DNA of 64,000 nt from positions 1,977,501-2,041,500 of the forward strand of contig NZ_CP085876.1 of assembly GCF_013284245.2 (NCBI RefSeq), written 5' to 3'. The notes below the pieces were generated by a model. The model was given only the letters and a program-made list of their open reading frames with translations, was not told where the DNA came from and made no database searches. The translations under genes and the position numbers were made by a program. The DNA comes from Brevibacillus sp. DP1.3A (lineage in GTDB: Bacteria; Bacillota; Bacilli; Brevibacillales; Brevibacillaceae). Shown here piece after piece: positions 61,567 through 64,000 of the stretch. Positions within the stretch are counted from its first letter, which is position 1. Every line of letters starts with the position of its first letter.

Positions 61567-62283
61567 ATGAGCCAGCTGAATTATGCGTCAGCTACAGAGG
61601 AACAACTCGCTTCCATCAATAATAGTCTCGCAAAGGGCGACACCATAGATGTAATCAAATGGGCCTACAAAACGTTTTCAGATGATTTGATTTATTCTTG
61701 TAGCTTTGGGGCCGAGGCCATGGTGCTGCTCGATATGATCAGCGATGTGAAAAAGGATGCCAAGGTCACTTTTTTGGATACCAATCTCCACTTTTCCGAG
61801 ACGTACAGCTTGATTGAGCAGGTGAGAGTAAGGTATCCCGCATTGCGGATAACGGTCAAGCAGCCGGACATCACGCTGGCACAGCAGGCAGACCTCCATG
61901 GCGAAGAATTGTGGAGCAGGCAGCCGGATATGTGCTGCCATATCCGCAAAGTACAGCCGATGGAAAATGTGCTGACCGGAGCGGTTGCATGGATGTCAGG
62001 ACTACGCAGAGAGCAGTCTGCCACGAGAGCGGATGTCGAGTTTGTTAATCGCGATGAAAAATTCCAGTCACTAAAAATTTGCCCGCTCATTCATTGGAAG
62101 TCGGAGGAAGTATGGCAGTACATTCGGGCATTTGAATTGCCGTACAACCCCCTTCACGACCAGAGCTATCCGAGCATCGGCTGTGCTCCTTGTACTCGTT
62201 CTGTAAAAGAGGGCGAGGATTCGAGAGCAGGGCGCTGGGCGCAAGCAGGGAAAACGGAATGTGGCCTACATCTCGCAAGGTAA
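61567..62283 (+). CDS. cysH: Adenylylsulfate (APS) reductase, CysH family
   Basis: A 238-aa enzyme reducing APS to sulfite. It has the P-loop-like start YSCSFGAEAMVLLDMI, the iron-sulfur cysteines as DMCCHIRK and CAPCTRS, and the C-terminal catalytic ECGLH. The presence of both the CC and CxxC pairs marks the [4Fe-4S] type that prefers APS over PAPS. AAGGAGGGG precedes the ATG. This conflicts mildly with APS kinase in the same operon, a mixture known in Bacillales. Confidence 0.92.
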   Translation: MSQLNYASATEEQLASINNSLAKGDTIDVIKWAYKTFSDDLIYSCSFGAEAMVLLDMISDVKKDAKVTFLDTNLHFSETYSLIEQVRVRYPALRITVKQPDITLAQQADLHGEELWSRQPDMCCHIRKVQPMENVLTGAVAWMSGLRREQSATRADVEFVNRDEKFQSLKICPLIHWKSEEVWQYIRAFELPYNPLHDQSYPSIGCAPCTRSVKEGEDSRAGRWAQAGKTECGLHLAR

Positions 62284-62324
62284 CGAGAAAGAGAAGAACA
62301 AACCAAGGATAGGAGGGCTTTTGT

Positions 62325-63464
62325 ATGAGAGGGAAACCTCGCGGGGGAGAGCTAGTAAACCGTTTTGATCCACAGGCAGACCTGTCGGTGACTACGCATG
62401 AGGTAGAGATAGATGCATTTGCACTCGCAGATCTGGAGTTAATCGGGATTGGGGGCTACAGTCCGCTTGAGGGGTTTTTGAATCGGGCGGATTATATTTC
62501 TGTCGTAGAGCAGATGCGACTGGCAGATGGTACCGTTTGGAGCATTCCGATCACGCTTCCGGTCTCGACCACTGTCGCAGGAGCCTTGCAGATCGGAGAC
62601 AAGGTGCGGTTGAGCCATCAAGGTTCGGTCTATGGCATTCTTGCGATCACCGATATTTATTCACCTGACAAGGAGCGAGAAGCTCGGCTCGTCTATGGTA
62701 CCGATGATACGAATCATCCTGGGGTGAAAAAGCTGCTGGAGCGTCCCGCCGTTTATTTGGCTGGCCCAATTACGTTGGTAAAGCGCACCGAAAAAGGTCG
62801 CTTTGCCCGCTATCATTTCGATCCGGCACAAACGAGAGAAAGATTTGCCGAGAAGGGCTGGAAAACGATTGTTGGCTTTCAGACACGCAACCCAGTCCAC
62901 CGCGCGCATGAATACATCCAGAAATCAGCTCTCGAAATCGTCGACGGTCTCTTTTTGAATCCTCTCGTGGGCGAAACGAAGGCAGATGACATCCCTGCTG
63001 ATGTGCGGATGAACAGTTATCAGGTATTGCTGGAAAAATACTATCCGGCTACCCGGGTAGAGTTGGCCGTGTTCCCGGCTGCCATGCGTTACGCGGGACC
63101 GAGGGAAGCGATTTTTCACGCATTGGTGAGGAAGAATTACGGCTGCACTCATTTTATTGTAGGCCGGGACCACGCGGGTGTTGGCAACTACTACGGGACG
63201 TACGATGCCCAGCATATTTTCCGCCAGTTCCAGCCAGAAGAGCTAAGGATTACGCCGTTATTTTTCGAGAACAGCTTTTATTGCATGAGCTGCGAAAACA
63301 TGGCCTCTACCAAAACATGCCCGCATGATAGTGAGCACCATGTCGCGCTGTCCGGGACAAAGGTGAGGGAAATGCTGGCGCGCGGGGAGGCTCCGCCACC
63401 TCAATTTAGCCGTCCTGAGGTTGCGCAGGTATTGATCGAAGGGCTGCGACCGGTGTCCGTATAA
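62325..63464 (+). CDS. sat: Sulfate adenylyltransferase (ATP sulfurylase)
   Basis: A 379-aa homomeric ATP sulfurylase that activates sulfate to APS. Landmarks are the nucleotide-binding [19 protein letters not shown] and [19 protein letters not shown], and the metal-binding-like cysteines [18 protein letters not shown]. It has the length of the bacterial/archaeal single-domain type, with no fused kinase. The ATG follows ATAGGAGGG. It lies between APS reductase and APS kinase genes. Confidence 0.93.
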   Translation: MRGKPRGGELVNRFDPQADLSVTTHEVEIDAFALADLELIGIGGYSPLEGFLNRADYISVVEQMRLADGTVWSIPITLPVSTTVAGALQIGDKVRLSHQGSVYGILAITDIYSPDKEREARLVYGTDDTNHPGVKKLLERPAVYLAGPITLVKRTEKGRFARYHFDPAQTRERFAEKGWKTIVGFQTRNPVHRAHEYIQKSALEIVDGLFLNPLVGETKADDIPADVRMNSYQVLLEKYYPATRVELAVFPAAMRYAGPREAIFHALVRKNYGCTHFIVGRDHAGVGNYYGTYDAQHIFRQFQPEELRITPLFFENSFYCMSCENMASTKTCPHDSEHHVALSGTKVREMLARGEAPPPQFSRPEVAQVLIEGLRPVSV

Positions 63465-63503
63465 TCGGCTAGACGAAAGCAGTTGTAAGAGAGGGGAGAG
63501 ACG

Positions 63504-64000
63504 ATGAGTAGAGAGGGCACCGCGAATATCGTATGGCATCCGACGACTGTAACCAAACAAGACCGTCAGAAGCGTGCAGGCCACAAAAGCTGCGTCTTAT
63601 GGTTTACGGGGCTGTCTGGTGCTGGCAAATCGACGTTGGCCAATGCAGTCGAACACGAACTGCATCAAAGAGGGCTAGCCAGTTACGTACTGGATGGTGA
63701 CAATATACGTCACGGCTTAAACCGCGGACTGGGGTTTGGGACAGAGGATAGACGGGAAAATATTCGCCGAATTGGCGAGGTCGCGAAGCTGTTCGTAGAT
63801 GCAGGCGTGATTACCTTGACGGCATTTATCTCTCCCTATCGGGAAGACCGGGAGCTTGCACGTAATCTGGTAGAGGCGGGAGAATTCATCGAGGTATATG
63901 TAAAATGTTCATTGGATGAGTGTGAGCGCCGGGATGTGAAGGGCCTATACCAAAAAGCGAGAAGCGGAGAGATTGGTCAGTTTACGGGGATTTCAGCACC
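63504..64000 (+). CDS. cysC: Adenylylsulfate kinase (partial at window end)
   Basis: The first 165 codons of APS kinase, cut by the window edge. The P-loop is [11 protein letters not shown], followed by the APS-binding [15 protein letters not shown] and [17 protein letters not shown]. The lid region ([20 protein letters not shown]) is visible at the edge. It phosphorylates APS to PAPS. GAGGGGAG precedes the ATG. It continues the sulfate operon. About 35 codons are probably missing. Confidence 0.92.
   Translation, partial: MSREGTANIVWHPTTVTKQDRQKRAGHKSCVLWFTGLSGAGKSTLANAVEHELHQRGLASYVLDGDNIRHGLNRGLGFGTEDRRENIRRIGEVAKLFVDAGVITLTAFISPYREDRELARNLVEAGEFIEVYVKCSLDECERRDVKGLYQKARSGEIGQFTGISA

Overview
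The window is a stretch of chromosome from a Gram-positive, endospore-forming member of the Bacillales, most likely Brevibacillus. The evidence is the AGGAGG-type ribosome binding sites with frequent GTG and TTG starts, a G+C content near 50 percent by eye, and a set of Bacillales-type genes: TcyABC, YqgQ-like, CitM-CitS-CitT, an M9 collagenase and a YjcZ-like mini-protein. The genus is inferred from gene content and was not tested by alignment. No rRNA, tRNA, CRISPR array, phage or intact insertion sequence was seen.

Layout. 0.2-3.7 kb: a YjcZ-like mini-protein, then a leftward cystine-type ABC operon with two tandem binding-protein genes. 3.7-4.2 kb: two large imperfect palindromes (elements A and B) of a family whose third member (C) lies at 44.0-44.2 kb. 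4.3-11.8 kb: an AEC transporter, a stalk-domain secreted protein, an ABC-F protein behind a terminator-bearing leader, an MFS exporter, a YqgQ-like protein and a DedA protein. 12-14.1 kb: a chemotaxis receptor. 14.2-20.8 kb: a rightward catabolic operon (GlpA-like and GlpB-like flavoproteins, a CoxG-like protein, a DeoR regulator, an APC permease and an FGGY kinase) with unknown substrate. 20.9-26.8 kb: Nudix, a 51-aa membrane protein, transketolase, class A PBP and a YpoC-like protein. 27.1-32.8 kb: secreted collagenase, membrane L,D-transpeptidase and a lone AAA ATPase. 32.9-36.5 kb: ECF sigma, anti-sigma and an ABC-2 transporter.

36.6-39.8 kb reads like an acquired, partly AT-rich patch: a glyoxalase-family remnant, a DUF4303-like gene, an IolS-like aldo/keto reductase behind a MerR-type promoter, and a metallo-beta-lactamase-fold hydrolase. 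40-44 kb: a citrate transporter with its two-component system. 44.2-51.8 kb: trmB, an NlpC/P60 hydrolase, an MFS exporter with its own winged-helix regulator and matching palindromic operators, ilvD, a thioesterase and an inositol-monophosphatase-family gene. 51.9-55.3 kb: a cluster (small protein, lipoprotein, glutathionylspermidine-synthase-like ATP-grasp, DUF350, potassium channel) that resembles the enterobacterial yjf/ygi neighbourhoods. 55.3-57.1 kb: a LysR regulator divergent from an arylamine N-acetyltransferase.

57.2-64 kb: an assimilatory sulfate reduction and siroheme operon (sirohydrochlorin chelatase, sulfite reductase, small protein, SUMT-HemD fusion, APS reductase, ATP sulfurylase, APS kinase cut by the window edge). 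It starts from a near-consensus promoter overlapped by an inverted repeat.

The most unusual signal is the A/B/C palindrome family. Each copy has perfect but copy-specific stem arms, while unpaired shoulder sequences are conserved between copies. That pattern fits a selected folded structure better than a simple transposon remnant.
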